From positions 3,100,001 to 3,164,000 of the forward strand of contig NZ_CP045393.1 in the NCBI RefSeq assembly GCF_009363655.1: a stretch of 64,000 bases of DNA, written 5' to 3'. This document shows positions 29,182-39,272 of the stretch, in pieces. The stretch's first letter is position 1. Every line of letters starts with the position of its first letter. Below the pieces are notes generated by a model. It was not told the DNA's origin. It did no database searches and saw only the letters and a program-made list of their open reading frames with translations. Origin of the DNA: Roseovarius sp. THAF27. GTDB lineage: Bacteria; Pseudomonadota; Alphaproteobacteria; Rhodobacterales; Rhodobacteraceae. Made by a program: the position numbers and the translations under genes.

Positions 29182-29641
29182 TCCGCACCTCGCGCGCACG
29201 CCGGCATTGCCTCGCCGGGCACGACGGCGCCCGTCCGAGAACCGCCGCCGACGCAAAGGGCGATACCGTCAGACGCGATCCCGCGCCGACCTCGCCAGAA
29301 GTGCAAATAACAGAACGGTAACGATCAGAAGTCCGATCAGTACGATGGCGCTAGACATGTCTCGATCCCAGGCAAGCGGTAGTGGCAGAACTCTCTCATG
29401 AGGTGGAATCAGGCAAGTCGACAAGCCCGCGCTCGCATAGCCACGTCGGTGTGTTGCTCAAATACGCGGCCCATCGGCAAAGAAGCACCGATCGGGCGCC
29501 AGGGTGCCTCGTTTTTTAGCCAGAATGCGGGTCCGGGCCGGGTCCGGCGCCGGGCTGATTGAACATTCCAACCGATTAACGGGGTGGAAAGGAACGCTGT
29601 GTAAGACCAGAGCCTGTCGGAAAAGGACTGGAGTTCGATCA
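29182..29641. other. Intergenic region upstream of the chemoreceptor gene
   Basis: About 460 bp. It contains one small membrane-peptide frame on the minus strand (29269-29358, listed separately). The part 29359-29641 shows no convincing gene on either strand. The chemoreceptor start lies at the right edge, preceded by GGAG. Promoters cannot be placed confidently. Confidence 0.45.
29269..29358 (-). CDS. Candidate 29-residue single-span membrane peptide
   Basis: The minus-strand ATG at 29358 opens a 29-codon frame translating as MSSAIVLIGLLIVTVLLFALL followed by eight residues, ARSARDRV. One strongly hydrophobic helix (about residues 4-21) and a positively charged tail give an inside-positive topology typical of small membrane proteins. 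No family is recognised. The ribosome-binding context (GGGATCGAGAC) is weak. The clean hydrophobic/basic partition in a G+C-rich genome argues against chance, but a real gene is unproven. Confidence 0.4.
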   Translation of the reverse strand: MSSAIVLIGLLIVTVLLFALLARSARDRV

Positions 29642-31747
29642 GTGCGCCTGCGTGTCGTGATGTTTCTCGTGATTGCGCCGCTCTTTGCAGCGGTCGGATA
29701 CCTGACATCGGTCGAGGTGGCCCAGAAACGTGCCGATGCCGGTCAGGCCGAAACCTCCCGCATCCTGGCGCATGAAAGCGCGATCGTGGGCGCGCTCGTG
29801 CACGAATTGCAAAAGGAACGCGGCTTTTCCGCCGGCCTCATCGCCTCCCGCGGCGCGAATTTCAGGTCCGACCTGGCGCGACAGCGCACCGACTCCGACG
29901 CGGCCATCGCCGCCTTCGCGGCAGAGGTGTCTGCCTTGCGCCGCGCACGCCCCCCCGAAATCGCCAGTGTCAACACGCGGCTGGACCAACTCGAAGACAT
30001 GCGCAAGCAGGTGGATGCCTTCGGTCTTGCCGTGCCCGACATGGCCGCGTTCTACACCGAGACGATCACCCACCTGCTCGAGCTCGAACGCCCTGTGGCC
30101 GCCAGGACGACCCGGGGCGAAACCAACGCCCTGCTGGAGGCGCGCACCCTTCTCAGCGCGGCGAAAGAGGCCGCGGGGCTCGAACGCGCGATGGGCGCGA
30201 CCGGCCTTGGCAGCGGCTTCAGACCGGCTGTCTTCAATCGGTACCTGCGCCTGAACGGCGCACAGGAGGCGCTTCTGACCGAAGCCGCCGGCACGCTCGA
30301 AGACCCGGAATGGCTGGCCCGGATCAGGGCGTCCGACGCATCCGCAACCATCCGATCCGCGCGCGACCGTATCCTCGCCGGGACTCGAACCCGCAATTTC
30401 GATGGTCTGACGGCGCCAGAATGGTTCGCGATTTCAACAGCCTGGATCGACCTGCTGCGCGCCGAGGAACTGAAGCTTTTCGAGGCCGTACGCGTCAAAT
30501 CGGCCGAGATCGAAGCGACGGCCGATACCACGCTCAAGCGGTTTGCGATCTTCGGATCGGTCCTGGCGGTCTCGGTCCTGGCCTTCGCCGTCTTCGCCTT
30601 CGAGCGGATGATCGCGCGGATCAAGTACCTGATCTCGGTGATCAACAAGTTCACCGGCGGTGACTTCTCGGTCTATATCGACGGGATCGACAGCAAGGAC
30701 GAGCTTGGCCAGATGGCCTCGGCGATCTTCCACTTCAAGCAGGAAACGATCGAGATGCGAAAGGGCGCCGAGGCGCTCAAGGCCGATCAGGAGCGGATCA
30801 AGGCCGAACAGGATCAGGTTGTCACGGCCCTCCGCGACGGGCTCAAACGCCTGTCGGACGGCGACCTGGCGCAGCGGTTCGACAATACGTTCCCGCAGGA
30901 ATACGAAAGCCTCAGGCACGATTTCAACACCACCGTCTCCAGGTTGAACGACGCTCTTTGCAAGGTCGTCGACGCAACCCGGAGCATTCGCTCGGGCAGC
31001 GGCGCGCTCGAGCGGTCCTCGGGCGACCTGTCCTTCAAGGCCGAAGAGCAGGCACAGAATGTCCGCAACACCGCCGACGCGGTCAAGGAGGTCACCTCCA
31101 GCGTCCGGGCCGCCTCGCTCGGCGCGGGCGAGGTCCAGCAGACGACCCAGGCCGCGAAGAATGCGGCACTGGAAAGCGATCCGGTCGTCAGGCAGGCCGT
31201 CGACGCCATGGAAGAGATTTCCGGCTCGTCCGAGCAGATAGCCCAGATCATCGTCCTGATCGAGGACATCGCGTTCCAGACGAATCTTCTGGCCCTGAAC
31301 GCGGGTGTCGAGGCGGCGCGCGCCGGCGACGCGGGCCGCGGCTTCGCGGTGGTCGCCTCGGAGGTCCGCGCCCTCGCCCAGCGTTCGACCGAGGCCGCGA
31401 TGCAGATCAAGACCCTGATCGGCAACAGCTCGCTTCAGGTGAAGAACGGCGTCGAGCTGGTCAACGAGGCCGGCACCGCACTGAAGTCGATCCTCGAAAG
31501 GGTCGCGCAGATCGACAAGCTCGTCGCCGACATGGCGAAGGCGACCGAGGAACAGGCCTCGGAACTGGAAAACATCAACACCACCGTCACGCGGGTCGAC
31601 AGCGTGACCCAGGAAACCGCCACCATGGCGGCCGAGGCGCGCACCACGTGCGAGGACCTCAACACCTATGCCGGCCACCTGGAACAGCTCGTCGGTCAGT
31701 TCAGACTGACGCGCGCCGAACGTAACGGCCTACCCAGCGCCGCCTGA
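29642..31747 (+). CDS. Methyl-accepting chemotaxis protein with NIT (nitrate/nitrite-sensing) domain
   Basis: A 701-residue chemoreceptor. TM1 is at about residues 5-25, the periplasmic region (about 30-290) contains an all-helical NIT-type module ([20 protein letters not shown] and [10 protein letters not shown]), TM2 is at about 300-322, HAMP at about 323-375, and the signalling domain at about 410-680. The hairpin tip reads [26 protein letters not shown] domains sense nitrate/nitrite in some proteins; the ligand here is not shown. GTG at 29642 is chosen because GGAG lies 8 bases upstream and TM1 then starts at residue 6; the frame is open from an ATG at 29504. No cheA/cheW is nearby. Confidence 0.88.
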   Translation: MRLRVVMFLVIAPLFAAVGYLTSVEVAQKRADAGQAETSRILAHESAIVGALVHELQKERGFSAGLIASRGANFRSDLARQRTDSDAAIAAFAAEVSALRRARPPEIASVNTRLDQLEDMRKQVDAFGLAVPDMAAFYTETITHLLELERPVAARTTRGETNALLEARTLLSAAKEAAGLERAMGATGLGSGFRPAVFNRYLRLNGAQEALLTEAAGTLEDPEWLARIRASDASATIRSARDRILAGTRTRNFDGLTAPEWFAISTAWIDLLRAEELKLFEAVRVKSAEIEATADTTLKRFAIFGSVLAVSVLAFAVFAFERMIARIKYLISVINKFTGGDFSVYIDGIDSKDELGQMASAIFHFKQETIEMRKGAEALKADQERIKAEQDQVVTALRDGLKRLSDGDLAQRFDNTFPQEYESLRHDFNTTVSRLNDALCKVVDATRSIRSGSGALERSSGDLSFKAEEQAQNVRNTADAVKEVTSSVRAASLGAGEVQQTTQAAKNAALESDPVVRQAVDAMEEISGSSEQIAQIIVLIEDIAFQTNLLALNAGVEAARAGDAGRGFAVVASEVRALAQRSTEAAMQIKTLIGNSSLQVKNGVELVNEAGTALKSILERVAQIDKLVADMAKATEEQASELENINTTVTRVDSVTQETATMAAEARTTCEDLNTYAGHLEQLVGQFRLTRAERNGLPSAA

Positions 31748-31828
31748 CCTTGCCGCAAAGCACCGAACGGGCGCGCCAGGCTCAGGCTCCGGACCCCGCC
31801 TGACCGCCCGCCAGGGCCGACGCGCGGC

Positions 31829-33154
31829 TCAGCCCTTGGCCCTGATCACCTGCAAAAGCGGCAAGACCTGGCTCATGTCCGGCCCGTGGTTCTGCCCGGT
31901 CAGCGCCTTGCGCAGCGGCATGAACAGGCCCTTGCCCTTGCGGCCGGTCTCCTCCTTCACCGCGTTCGTCCACTGACCCCAGGTGTCGCCGTCATGCGGT
32001 CCCTCGGGCAACAGCGCCAGCGCCTGGGCCACGAACTCGCGGTCCTCGTCGTTGATGACCGGCTCCGCCCCGTCGCGGAACATCACCCACCACGGCTCCA
32101 GGTCGTGCAGCGTGGTGATGTTCTCGCGCGTCACGCTCCAGAACCGCTCGGCCTGGTCCTCGGGCACGCCCAGCCCCAAGATATGCGCTTTCACATCCGC
32201 GAAATCGCGCCCCTGCAACACCCGTGCCGTCAGCGGAAAGAGGTCATTCGCATCGAACTTCGTCGGCGCAGAGCCGAAACGCGAGATGTCGAACCCCTCG
32301 ATCAATTCCGCCATCTCGCTGCGCAACTCCACCGGATCGGCCGAACCCAGGCGCGCCATCAGCGACAACAGCGCCATCGGCTCCACGCCCTGCGCCCGCA
32401 GATCGCGCAAGCTCAGCGTCCCCAGCCGTTTCGACAGCGATTCCCCCTGCGGCCCGGTCAGCAGCGAATGATGCGCAAAGCTTGGCACGGTGCCGCCCAG
32501 CGCCTCGATGATCTGGATCTGCGTCGCGGTGTTGGTCACGTGGTCCGACCCGCGCACCACGTGGGTCACGCCCATTTCCGTGTCGTCCACGACCGAGGCC
32601 AGCGTATAGAGAACCTGCCCGTCGCCCCGGATCAGCACCGGGTCGCTGACACTCGCCGCATCAATCGAGATATCCCCAAGGATCCCGTCATCCCACTCGA
32701 TCCGCTCATGATCCAGCTTGAACCTCCAGACGCCGTTCCCCCGCTCGGCGCGCAGCGCGTCCTTCTTTTCGTCGCTCAACGCCAGCGCCGCCCGGTCATA
32801 GACCGGCGGCTTGCCCATGTTCAGCTGTTTCTTCCGCTTCAGGTCCAGCTCGGTCGGCGTCTCGAACGCCTCGTAGAACCGTCCCATCCCGCGCAGCTTG
32901 TCGGCGGCCTCGGCATAGCGGTCCAGCCGCTCCGACTGCCGCTCGACCCGGTCCCAGGTCAGGCCCAGCCATTCCAGGTCTTGCTTGATCGCGTCCACGT
33001 ATTCCTGCTTCGACCGCTCCGGGTCGGTGTCGTCGATCCGCAGGATGAACGTCCCGCCGTTCTTGCGGGCAATGAGAAAGTTCATCAGCGCGGTGCGCAG
33101 GTTGCCGATATGGATATACCCGGTGGGGGACGGCGCGAAACGGGTGGTTGTCAT
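31829..33154 (-). CDS. gltX: Glutamyl-tRNA synthetase
   Basis: A 441-residue class I aminoacyl-tRNA synthetase charging tRNA-Glu (or tRNA-Gln for later transamidation). The HIGH motif is IHIGN (about residues 14-18), and the KMSKS-type motif is SLSKRLG (about 238-244). Length fits the shorter alphaproteobacterial form; many members of this group carry two gltX genes and this may be either. The divergent MBL-fold gene begins 180 bp away. Confidence 0.95.
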   Translation of the reverse strand: MTTTRFAPSPTGYIHIGNLRTALMNFLIARKNGGTFILRIDDTDPERSKQEYVDAIKQDLEWLGLTWDRVERQSERLDRYAEAADKLRGMGRFYEAFETPTELDLKRKKQLNMGKPPVYDRAALALSDEKKDALRAERGNGVWRFKLDHERIEWDDGILGDISIDAASVSDPVLIRGDGQVLYTLASVVDDTEMGVTHVVRGSDHVTNTATQIQIIEALGGTVPSFAHHSLLTGPQGESLSKRLGTLSLRDLRAQGVEPMALLSLMARLGSADPVELRSEMAELIEGFDISRFGSAPTKFDANDLFPLTARVLQGRDFADVKAHILGLGVPEDQAERFWSVTRENITTLHDLEPWWVMFRDGAEPVINDEDREFVAQALALLPEGPHDGDTWGQWTNAVKEETGRKGKGLFMPLRKALTGQNHGPDMSQVLPLLQVIRAKG

Positions 33155-33333
33155 GGGGTGTCTCCTGTTGCCGCGCCAAATGTCACAAGGGGGGGCGCTT
33201 GTCCAGCATCACGGGCGGTCCGGCGTGCCGCAGTGGCACGACGCCTCAAATCCTTGTGAAAGGCGCGCGACACATGCGCGACTTTTCACGAATGCGCTTT
33301 ATCTATCCGCTCGACAACAACAGGAGGCTTCAC

Positions 33334-34245
33334 ATGTCGACCCTTTCCCGCCGCACCTTCCTCGCCTCGGCCACCGCCCTCTCCGCCGCTCCCGCCCTGC
33401 CCGCTTGGGCCACCGCGCCGATGCTGGGCGCCGCCACGCCCCCCTTCCGCCGCTTCAAGCTGGGCGGGTTCGAGGTCACGACGCTTCTGGCGGGCGAGGC
33501 CACGCGCCCCGATCCCCACACCATCTTCGGCCTGAATGTCGAGGAAGACGAATTCAACGCCGTCTCCGAGGCCGCGATGATCCCCACCGACCAGGCGCAG
33601 TTCTTCTTCACCCCCACCGTGGTAAACACCGGGTCCGAGCTGGTGCTCTTCGACACCGGCCTGAACGCCGAGGGCACCACCGCGGCGCTCGAGGCCGCGG
33701 GCTACAGCACCGACATGATCGACACGGTCGTCATCACCCACATGCACGGCGACCATATCGGCGGGCTGATGGAGGGCGACACGCCCACCTTCGCCAACGC
33801 GGGCTATGTCACCGGATCGGCCGAGTTCGACCATTGGGCCGCCGCCGGCGACGACAATTTCGAAGCGAAAGTCCGCCCGCTGGCCGAGCAATTCACCATG
33901 ATCGGCGATGGCGACGCCGGCTTTTCCGGGCATACGGCCATGGCCGCCTTCGGCCACACGCCCGGCCACATGGTCCACCTGATCGAAAGCGAGGGCGAAA
34001 GCCTGATGATCGCCGCCGATTTCGCCAACCACTACGTCTGGTCGCTGGCCCATCCCGATTGGGAGGTGAAGTTCGACATGGACAAGGCGGCGGCCGCGCA
34101 GACCCGAAAGACACTGCTCGACATGCTGGCCGCCGAGAAATTGCCCTTCATCGGCTACCACATGCCCTGGCCCGCCACCGGCTTCGTCGAGAAAACGGAC
34201 AGCGGCTACGCCTACGTGCCCAGTTCCTACCAGCTGCGCCTCTGA
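33334..34245 (+). CDS. Exported metallo-beta-lactamase-fold hydrolase
   Basis: A 303-residue MBL-fold protein. SRRTFLASATALSAAPALP is a twin-arginine signal. The metal-binding motif HMHGDHIGG (about residues 135-143) and later GHTPGHMVH (about 208-216), AADF and H segments complete the di-metal site. Substrate cannot be told; relatives include lactonases and various periplasmic hydrolases. The ATG at 33334 follows AGGAGG. It is followed closely by a small zincin gene. Confidence 0.87.
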   Translation: MSTLSRRTFLASATALSAAPALPAWATAPMLGAATPPFRRFKLGGFEVTTLLAGEATRPDPHTIFGLNVEEDEFNAVSEAAMIPTDQAQFFFTPTVVNTGSELVLFDTGLNAEGTTAALEAAGYSTDMIDTVVITHMHGDHIGGLMEGDTPTFANAGYVTGSAEFDHWAAAGDDNFEAKVRPLAEQFTMIGDGDAGFSGHTAMAAFGHTPGHMVHLIESEGESLMIAADFANHYVWSLAHPDWEVKFDMDKAAAAQTRKTLLDMLAAEKLPFIGYHMPWPATGFVEKTDSGYAYVPSSYQLRL

Positions 34246-34284
34246 CCGCTTGCACCGCCCGGGCGCGCGGCCTAGATCACCTCC

Positions 34285-34680
34285 ATGCCCGCGCCCGACA
34301 CCTCTCTCGACTGGATGGAAGACGTGGCCCGCCGCACCGTGGCGGGCTTTCCCGATGTTTTTGCCGAGGCCGCGCGGGCCGTCGCGATCCACGTCGCTGA
34401 CTGGCCCGACCGGGAGATGCTGGACAGCCTCGACATGACCGATCCGGTCGAACTGACCGGGCTTTACGACGGTATCCCGATGACGGAAAAGTCGGTCTTC
34501 GATCAGCCCACCGGCCCCGATATCGTTTGGCTCTTCCGCGAACCGATCCTGGCCGAATGGCGCGACCGGGGCGATGTCGACCTGGCCGATCTCGTGGCCC
34601 ATGTGACGGTGCATGAATTCGCCCACCATTTCGGCTGGTCCGACGACGACATCGCCAGCATCGACCGCTGGTGGGAATAA
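34285..34680 (+). CDS. Small zinc metallopeptidase-like protein (MMP-like/zincin)
   Basis: A 131-residue protein of the small MMP-like zincin family common in alphaproteobacteria. The HExxH motif is VHEFAHHFGW (His-Glu-x-x-His near residues 111-115), followed by an acidic helix. No signal peptide, so probably cytoplasmic. Function is not established for the family. It starts 39 bp after the MBL-fold gene and may be co-transcribed. Confidence 0.82.
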   Translation: MPAPDTSLDWMEDVARRTVAGFPDVFAEAARAVAIHVADWPDREMLDSLDMTDPVELTGLYDGIPMTEKSVFDQPTGPDIVWLFREPILAEWRDRGDVDLADLVAHVTVHEFAHHFGWSDDDIASIDRWWE

Positions 34681-34708
34681 GAGAACCCGAGTAGCGCTGG
34701 ACTGCCGC

Positions 34709-34873
34709 GCGAGCGCCAGACCGCGGGATGGCGACCAACAGATATTCAGATCGCTTTATCTCCGCCACATCCGCAAAACCTCCAATCGAAGCGCTCACGG
34801 AACCCAATCGCCAGCCCGGGGGGCGGTCTGGCGATCGCGCGGCGGCGCGCAAAGCGCGCCTTGATTCCGCGCG
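34709..34873 (+). repeat. Structured element, copy A (about 165 nt)
   Basis: The 3' half forms ATCGCCAG/CTGGCGAT closing a G-rich loop. It continues directly into an outer stem CGCGCGG/CCGCGCG that encloses an inner stem GGCGCGC-AAA-GCGCGCC with a 3'-side bulge TTGATT. The 5' half shares spaced blocks with copies B (40634-40796) and C (40862-41026), such as CGCTTTATC and the run before AATCGCC. It lies in the gap before the amidase gene. An in-frame extension of the amidase through it is considered spurious. Confidence 0.75.
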
Positions 34874-34892
34874 AAGAACAAAGCTACGTGCC

Positions 34893-34913
34893 GTCCCGGG
34901 CCCGATCCGGGAC
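34893..34913. repeat. REP-like palindrome, type 1 variant
   Basis: GTCCCGG-GCCCGAT-CCGGGAC followed by CTC. The stem is 7 bp, and loop bases differ from the other copies. It lies just 3' of structured element A and 60 bp before the amidase start. Confidence 0.7.
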
Positions 34914-34973
34914 CTCCTCCTCTCTCACCAACATTCCCGTTGCACCCCCGCGCCCCGCGTGCATTCTGGCCCC

Positions 34974-36419
34974 ATGGATGATTACCGCGCCCACGACATG
35001 ACATCCCTCGCCGGTCTCGTGGCCAAGGGCGAGGCCACGCCCGACGACCTGCTCGACACCGCCTTGGCCCGGATGCACGCCGTGAACCCCGCACTCAACG
35101 CCGTGGTGCACGACTATTCCGATACCGCCCGCCGAATGATCGCCGACGGCCTGCCCAAGGGTCCGCTCACCGGCGTGCCCTTCCTGCTCAAGGACATGGG
35201 CGCCGAATCCACCCGGCACCCCGCCTCGCTCGGCTCGCGCCTTCTGGCCAATACCCGCTACAGGATGAATGCCACCATCTACGACCGGCTCGAGGCGTCC
35301 GGCCTCGTCACCTTCGGCCGCACCGCCGCGCCCGAGGGCGGCGTCGGGGCCGCGACCGAGGCGGCGGTCTATGGCGGCCCCACCCGCAATCCGTGGGACA
35401 CGTCCCGCACCCCCGGCGGCTCGTCCGGCGGCTCGGGTTCTGCGGTGGCGGCGGGCATCGTCCCCGGCGCGCATGGCAGCGACGGCGGCGGCTCGATCCG
35501 CATCCCGGCCTCCAATTGCGGCCTGGTCGGGTTCAAGCCCACCCGCGCCATGGTCCCCGACGGGCCCTACGCGGGCGAAGGCTGGGCCGGCATGGCGATC
35601 GAGGGCTTTCTCACCCGTTCGGTCCGCGACACTGCGCTCCTGCTGGATATCGTCTGCGGCCCCGACCTCGGTGCGCCCTACGTGGCGCCCCCCATGCCCT
35701 GCACCTTCATGGAATCGCTCGACCGCCCCAATGGCCCCCTGCGCATCGCCCTTTGCGACACCACCCTCACCGGCGAGGCCATCCACCCCGAATGCCAGGT
35801 CGCCGTGCAGGACGCCGCCGCGCTCTTGCACGACATGGGCCACCACGTAACGCAAGCCCGCCCCGCCGCCGACACCACGGGAATGATGCACGCCTGGACC
35901 AAGATTGTCGCCTGCGGCACCGCCTCCTGGGTGCGCGCGGCGCTGGCGAAACAGGGCCGCGAGCTGCGCCAGGGCGACATCGAAGGCGTCGCCCGCGGTG
36001 CGGTGGAGTACGCCAAGACCATCAGCGGCGCGGATTACCTCGACGCCGTGGAAACCGTCCACGCCTATGGCCGCCAGATGGCCGCCTTCTTTGAGGATCA
36101 CGACATCCTGCTGACCCCCACCATGGCCGAGCCGCCCGCCGCCATCGGCCGCTTCGCCCACGACACCGAGGATTACGTCGCCTACCGCATAGGCGAGAAC
36201 GGCATTTTCGCCTACTCGCCCTACACAGCGGCCTTCAACGCCACCGGCCAGCCCGCCGTCTCGCTGCCGCTTTGCCGCGGCGCCGACGGCCTGCCCATCG
36301 GCGTCCACCTCGCCGCGCGCTTCGGGGCCGACACCGCCCTGATGTCGCTCTGCGCCGAGATCGAACGCGCCCGCCCATGGTTTGATCAAATTCCGGCATT
36401 GCCCGGCATCGACACCTGA
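34974..36419 (+). CDS. Amidase (amidase signature family)
   Basis: A 481-residue amidase. The Ser-cisSer-Lys triad is visible: Lys in [11 protein letters not shown] (about K73), cis-Ser in [12 protein letters not shown] (about 145-155) and nucleophile Ser in [11 protein letters not shown] (about 170-180). It lacks the extra features that would mark it as GatA, so it is probably a catabolic amidase of unknown substrate. The ATG at 34974 starts at the family's usual DYRAHD-like N-terminus; upstream in-frame sequence runs through repeats and is not counted. Confidence 0.88.
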   Translation: MDDYRAHDMTSLAGLVAKGEATPDDLLDTALARMHAVNPALNAVVHDYSDTARRMIADGLPKGPLTGVPFLLKDMGAESTRHPASLGSRLLANTRYRMNATIYDRLEASGLVTFGRTAAPEGGVGAATEAAVYGGPTRNPWDTSRTPGGSSGGSGSAVAAGIVPGAHGSDGGGSIRIPASNCGLVGFKPTRAMVPDGPYAGEGWAGMAIEGFLTRSVRDTALLLDIVCGPDLGAPYVAPPMPCTFMESLDRPNGPLRIALCDTTLTGEAIHPECQVAVQDAAALLHDMGHHVTQARPAADTTGMMHAWTKIVACGTASWVRAALAKQGRELRQGDIEGVARGAVEYAKTISGADYLDAVETVHAYGRQMAAFFEDHDILLTPTMAEPPAAIGRFAHDTEDYVAYRIGENGIFAYSPYTAAFNATGQPAVSLPLCRGADGLPIGVHLAARFGADTALMSLCAEIERARPWFDQIPALPGIDT

Positions 36420-36481
36420 AAACACTTGAATGTCGCGGCCTTGTCGGGAAACATCAAGGCCATGAACATGGGGGACAACGC

Positions 36482-37543
36482 ATGACCGAAGCCGCGGTCG
36501 AGGCCCGATCGGCCCGAAAAGAGTACGGCGCCGGCGAAAAGAAGGTGCGCGCCCTGAACGACGTGTCCGTCGTCATCAACAAGGGCGAGTTCTTCACCCT
36601 GCTCGGGCCTTCGGGCTGTGGCAAGACCACCCTGCTGCGCCTGATTGCAGGGTTCGAATCGCCCACCGCGGGCATGATCCTGCTTGGCGCGCGCGACATC
36701 AGCACGATGGCGCCCTACGACCGCCCCGTGAACACGGTGTTTCAAAGCTACGCGCTCTTCCCGCATCTCAGCGTGGCCGACAATATCGGGTTTGGCCTGA
36801 CCATGCAGGGCACGCCCAAGGCGCAGGTCCAGGCCCGCGTGGCCGAGATGCTTGCCCTGGTGAAGCTAGAGGCCTTCGCCGCCCGCAAACCTCAGCAGCT
36901 CTCGGGCGGCCAGCAACAGCGCGTGGCGCTGGCCCGCGCGCTGGCCCCCGCGCCCGAGGTGCTCTTGTTGGACGAGCCGCTCTCGGCGCTCGACCTCAAG
37001 CTGCGCAAGGAAATGCAGTTGGAACTCAAACGCCTGCAAACCGAAACCGGCATCACCTTCGTCTTCGTCACCCACGACCAGGAAGAGGCTCTGACAATGT
37101 CCGACCGCATCGGCGTGATGCGCGACGGATCGATCCTGCAAATCGGCGGCCCGCGCGAGATCTACAACAAGCCGGTCAACCGCTTCGTCGCGGATTTCAT
37201 CGGCGAAACCAACGTCTTGATCGGTACCGTTGAACAGGGCGGCGTGCGCCTGCCCACCGGCGACGTCATCGCCGTGGACAACCTCGACGCCGCCACCCAA
37301 GGCACTAAGGTCAGCCTCGCCGTGCGTCCCGAACAGGTCCGCATCGGCGACGGCGCGCTGCAGGGCCGGGTGGCCGAAACCGTCTATTTCGGCACCGACA
37401 CCCATTGTCACCTGCGCATGTCCGACGACACCGAGGTCGTCGCCCGGATGCAAAGCCCGCCCTCGGGCGACACCGGCCTGCAGGAAGGCCAGACCGTCGC
37501 CTTCGATTTCGTCCCCGGCGCCGTCCGGGTGCTGGAGGACTAG
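36482..37543 (+). CDS. potA: ABC transporter ATP-binding protein, spermidine/putrescine type (PotA)
   Basis: A 353-residue importer ATPase. Walker A is GPSGCGKTT (about residues 41-49), the signature is LSGGQQQRVALARA (about 140-153), Walker B is VLLLDEPLSALD (about 161-172), and a C-terminal TOBE domain (about 275-350, VRPEQVRIG) follows. It is the first gene of a four-gene operon (ATPase, two permeases, binding protein). The start follows GGGGGACAACGC. Polyamine specificity is from family resemblance. Confidence 0.93.
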   Translation: MTEAAVEARSARKEYGAGEKKVRALNDVSVVINKGEFFTLLGPSGCGKTTLLRLIAGFESPTAGMILLGARDISTMAPYDRPVNTVFQSYALFPHLSVADNIGFGLTMQGTPKAQVQARVAEMLALVKLEAFAARKPQQLSGGQQQRVALARALAPAPEVLLLDEPLSALDLKLRKEMQLELKRLQTETGITFVFVTHDQEEALTMSDRIGVMRDGSILQIGGPREIYNKPVNRFVADFIGETNVLIGTVEQGGVRLPTGDVIAVDNLDAATQGTKVSLAVRPEQVRIGDGALQGRVAETVYFGTDTHCHLRMSDDTEVVARMQSPPSGDTGLQEGQTVAFDFVPGAVRVLED

Positions 37544-37544
37544 C

Positions 37545-38441
37545 ATGGCAGGCACCACCCACGGCAGCGGACGCACCGGCTGGATCCTGTCGATCCCGGC
37601 GCTGATCCTGCTGGCGCTCGGGGCCGCCGGCCCGCTGCTGATCGTGGTGGTCTATGCCTTTCTGGAGCCAGGCGAATATTCCGGCGTGGTATGGGACTTC
37701 ACCACCGAGGCGTGGTTCCGCGTCTTCTTCGAGCGCGACATCTTCGACGACACCGTCACCTTTGCCGACGCGCACCTGACGATCTTCTGGCGCTCGGTGA
37801 AACTGTCGGTGCTGACCACTCTGATCGCCTTCGCCATCGGCTTTCCGACGGCGTGGTTCATCGCCACGCGCCCGCCCAACAAGCGCGGCTTCTGGCTGTT
37901 TTTGATCACAATTCCGTTCTGGACCAACCTGCTGATCCGCACCTTCGCCATCATGGAAGTGGTCCGCAACCAGGGCCTTCTGAATTCCTTCCTGATGAAC
38001 CTCGGCATCATCGACCAGCCCTTGCAGATCCTCTACACCGACACCGCCGTGCTGATCGGCATGGCCTATGTCTATCTGCCGCTCATGGTGCTGCCGCTCT
38101 TCGCCGCCATCGACCGCTTCGATTTCCGGCTGGTCGAGGCCGGGTACGACCTCTACGCCACCCGCATGAAGGTGCTGCGCCGCGTCATCCTGCCGATCGT
38201 GAAACCGGGCATCGTCGCGGGGTCCATCCTCGTCTTCGTCCCGTCGCTGGGCGCCTACGTGACGCCCCGCATCCTGGGCGGCGGCAAGAACATGATGATC
38301 GGCAACTTCATCGAGCTTCAGTTCGGACAGGGCCGCAACTGGCCCCTTGGCGCGGCGCTGTCTCTGCTCTTGCTGATGATCGTGCTGGTGGCCCTGCTCG
38401 CCTATGTCCGCGTCACGTCGAGGGACGAAACCAATGGCTAA
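37545..38441 (+). CDS. potB: ABC transporter permease, PotB type
   Basis: A 298-residue inner-membrane permease with about six helices. The BPD-type coupling segment, EAGYDLYATRMKVLRRVILPIVKPG (about residues 200-224), contains the EAA-like motif. It begins 2 bp after the PotA stop and overlaps potC by 8 bp. It forms the channel of the polyamine-type importer with PotC. Confidence 0.92.
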   Translation: MAGTTHGSGRTGWILSIPALILLALGAAGPLLIVVVYAFLEPGEYSGVVWDFTTEAWFRVFFERDIFDDTVTFADAHLTIFWRSVKLSVLTTLIAFAIGFPTAWFIATRPPNKRGFWLFLITIPFWTNLLIRTFAIMEVVRNQGLLNSFLMNLGIIDQPLQILYTDTAVLIGMAYVYLPLMVLPLFAAIDRFDFRLVEAGYDLYATRMKVLRRVILPIVKPGIVAGSILVFVPSLGAYVTPRILGGGKNMMIGNFIELQFGQGRNWPLGAALSLLLLMIVLVALLAYVRVTSRDETNG

Positions 38442-39240
38442 GGGCAAGAGCTTCTCCGTCACCACGCTGCCCGGCTTCACCGCCATCGCGCTCACGACCT
38501 TCGTGCTGCTCTACGCGCCGATCGTCACGATGGTGATCTACTCGTTCAACGACTCCCAGTCCGTGGCGCTCTGGGGCGGCTTTTCGACCCGCTGGTACGT
38601 CGAGGCATGGGACAACACCCAAGTCCAGGAAGCCACCGTGCGCTCGCTGGTCATCGCCGTCTCGGCGGCGTTCATCTCGACCACCGTCGCCACCATGGCC
38701 GCGCTCGGCACCACGCGGCGCGGTCGCTTCAAGGGCCAGACGCTGATCTACGTGATGATCAACCAGCCCCTGATGGTGCCCGAGATCGTCACCGCCGTGG
38801 CCCTCCTGATCTTCTTCGCCTCGATCAAGGTCGCCACCGGCTACACCGGGCTGGCCTACCTGATCCTCGCGCACTCGGCCTTCTGCGTGCCCTTCGCCTA
38901 CCTGCCCATCCGCGCCCGGCTGGAAGGCATGGACCTCGCGCTGGAAACCGCCGCGTCGGACCTCTACGCCCGGCCCTGGCAGACCTTCCGTCACGTGACG
39001 CTGCCGCTGATGATGCCCGGCATCGCCGCCGGCGCGATGCTGGCCTTCGTCATCTCGCTCGACGACGTCATCATCACCGAGTTCGTCAAATCCGCCGGGC
39101 AGGATACCCTGCCCACCTACATGCTGGGCCAGCTGCGCCGCGTCGTCACGCCCGAGGTCAACGCGATCTCCACCGCGCTCCTCGCGCTGACCGTGCTATT
39201 GCTGACGGCCTTCTTTATACTGAACCGCAAGCGGGACTAA
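38434..39240 (+). CDS. potC: ABC transporter permease, PotC type
   Basis: A 268-residue second permease with about six helices; the EAA-type loop is ETAASDLYARPWQTFRHVTLPLMMPG (about residues 171-196). The ATG at 38434 lies within the end of potB; an in-frame upstream ATG at 38404 would add 10 residues. Order and length match PotC/PotI. Confidence 0.92.
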   Translation: MAKGKSFSVTTLPGFTAIALTTFVLLYAPIVTMVIYSFNDSQSVALWGGFSTRWYVEAWDNTQVQEATVRSLVIAVSAAFISTTVATMAALGTTRRGRFKGQTLIYVMINQPLMVPEIVTAVALLIFFASIKVATGYTGLAYLILAHSAFCVPFAYLPIRARLEGMDLALETAASDLYARPWQTFRHVTLPLMMPGIAAGAMLAFVISLDDVIITEFVKSAGQDTLPTYMLGQLRRVVTPEVNAISTALLALTVLLLTAFFILNRKRD

Positions 39241-39272
39241 CCCGCGCACAACCACACCAAGGGAGAATGACG

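Noticed and set aside
30370-30410. GGGACTCGAACCCGCAATTT, resembling a tRNA T-arm and 3' region
   Set aside because: It lies inside the chemoreceptor reading frame and no acceptor, D or anticodon arm can be paired around it.
34728-34973. In-frame N-terminal extension of the amidase
   Set aside because: It runs through structured element A and a REP palindrome and adds 82 residues not found in the family.
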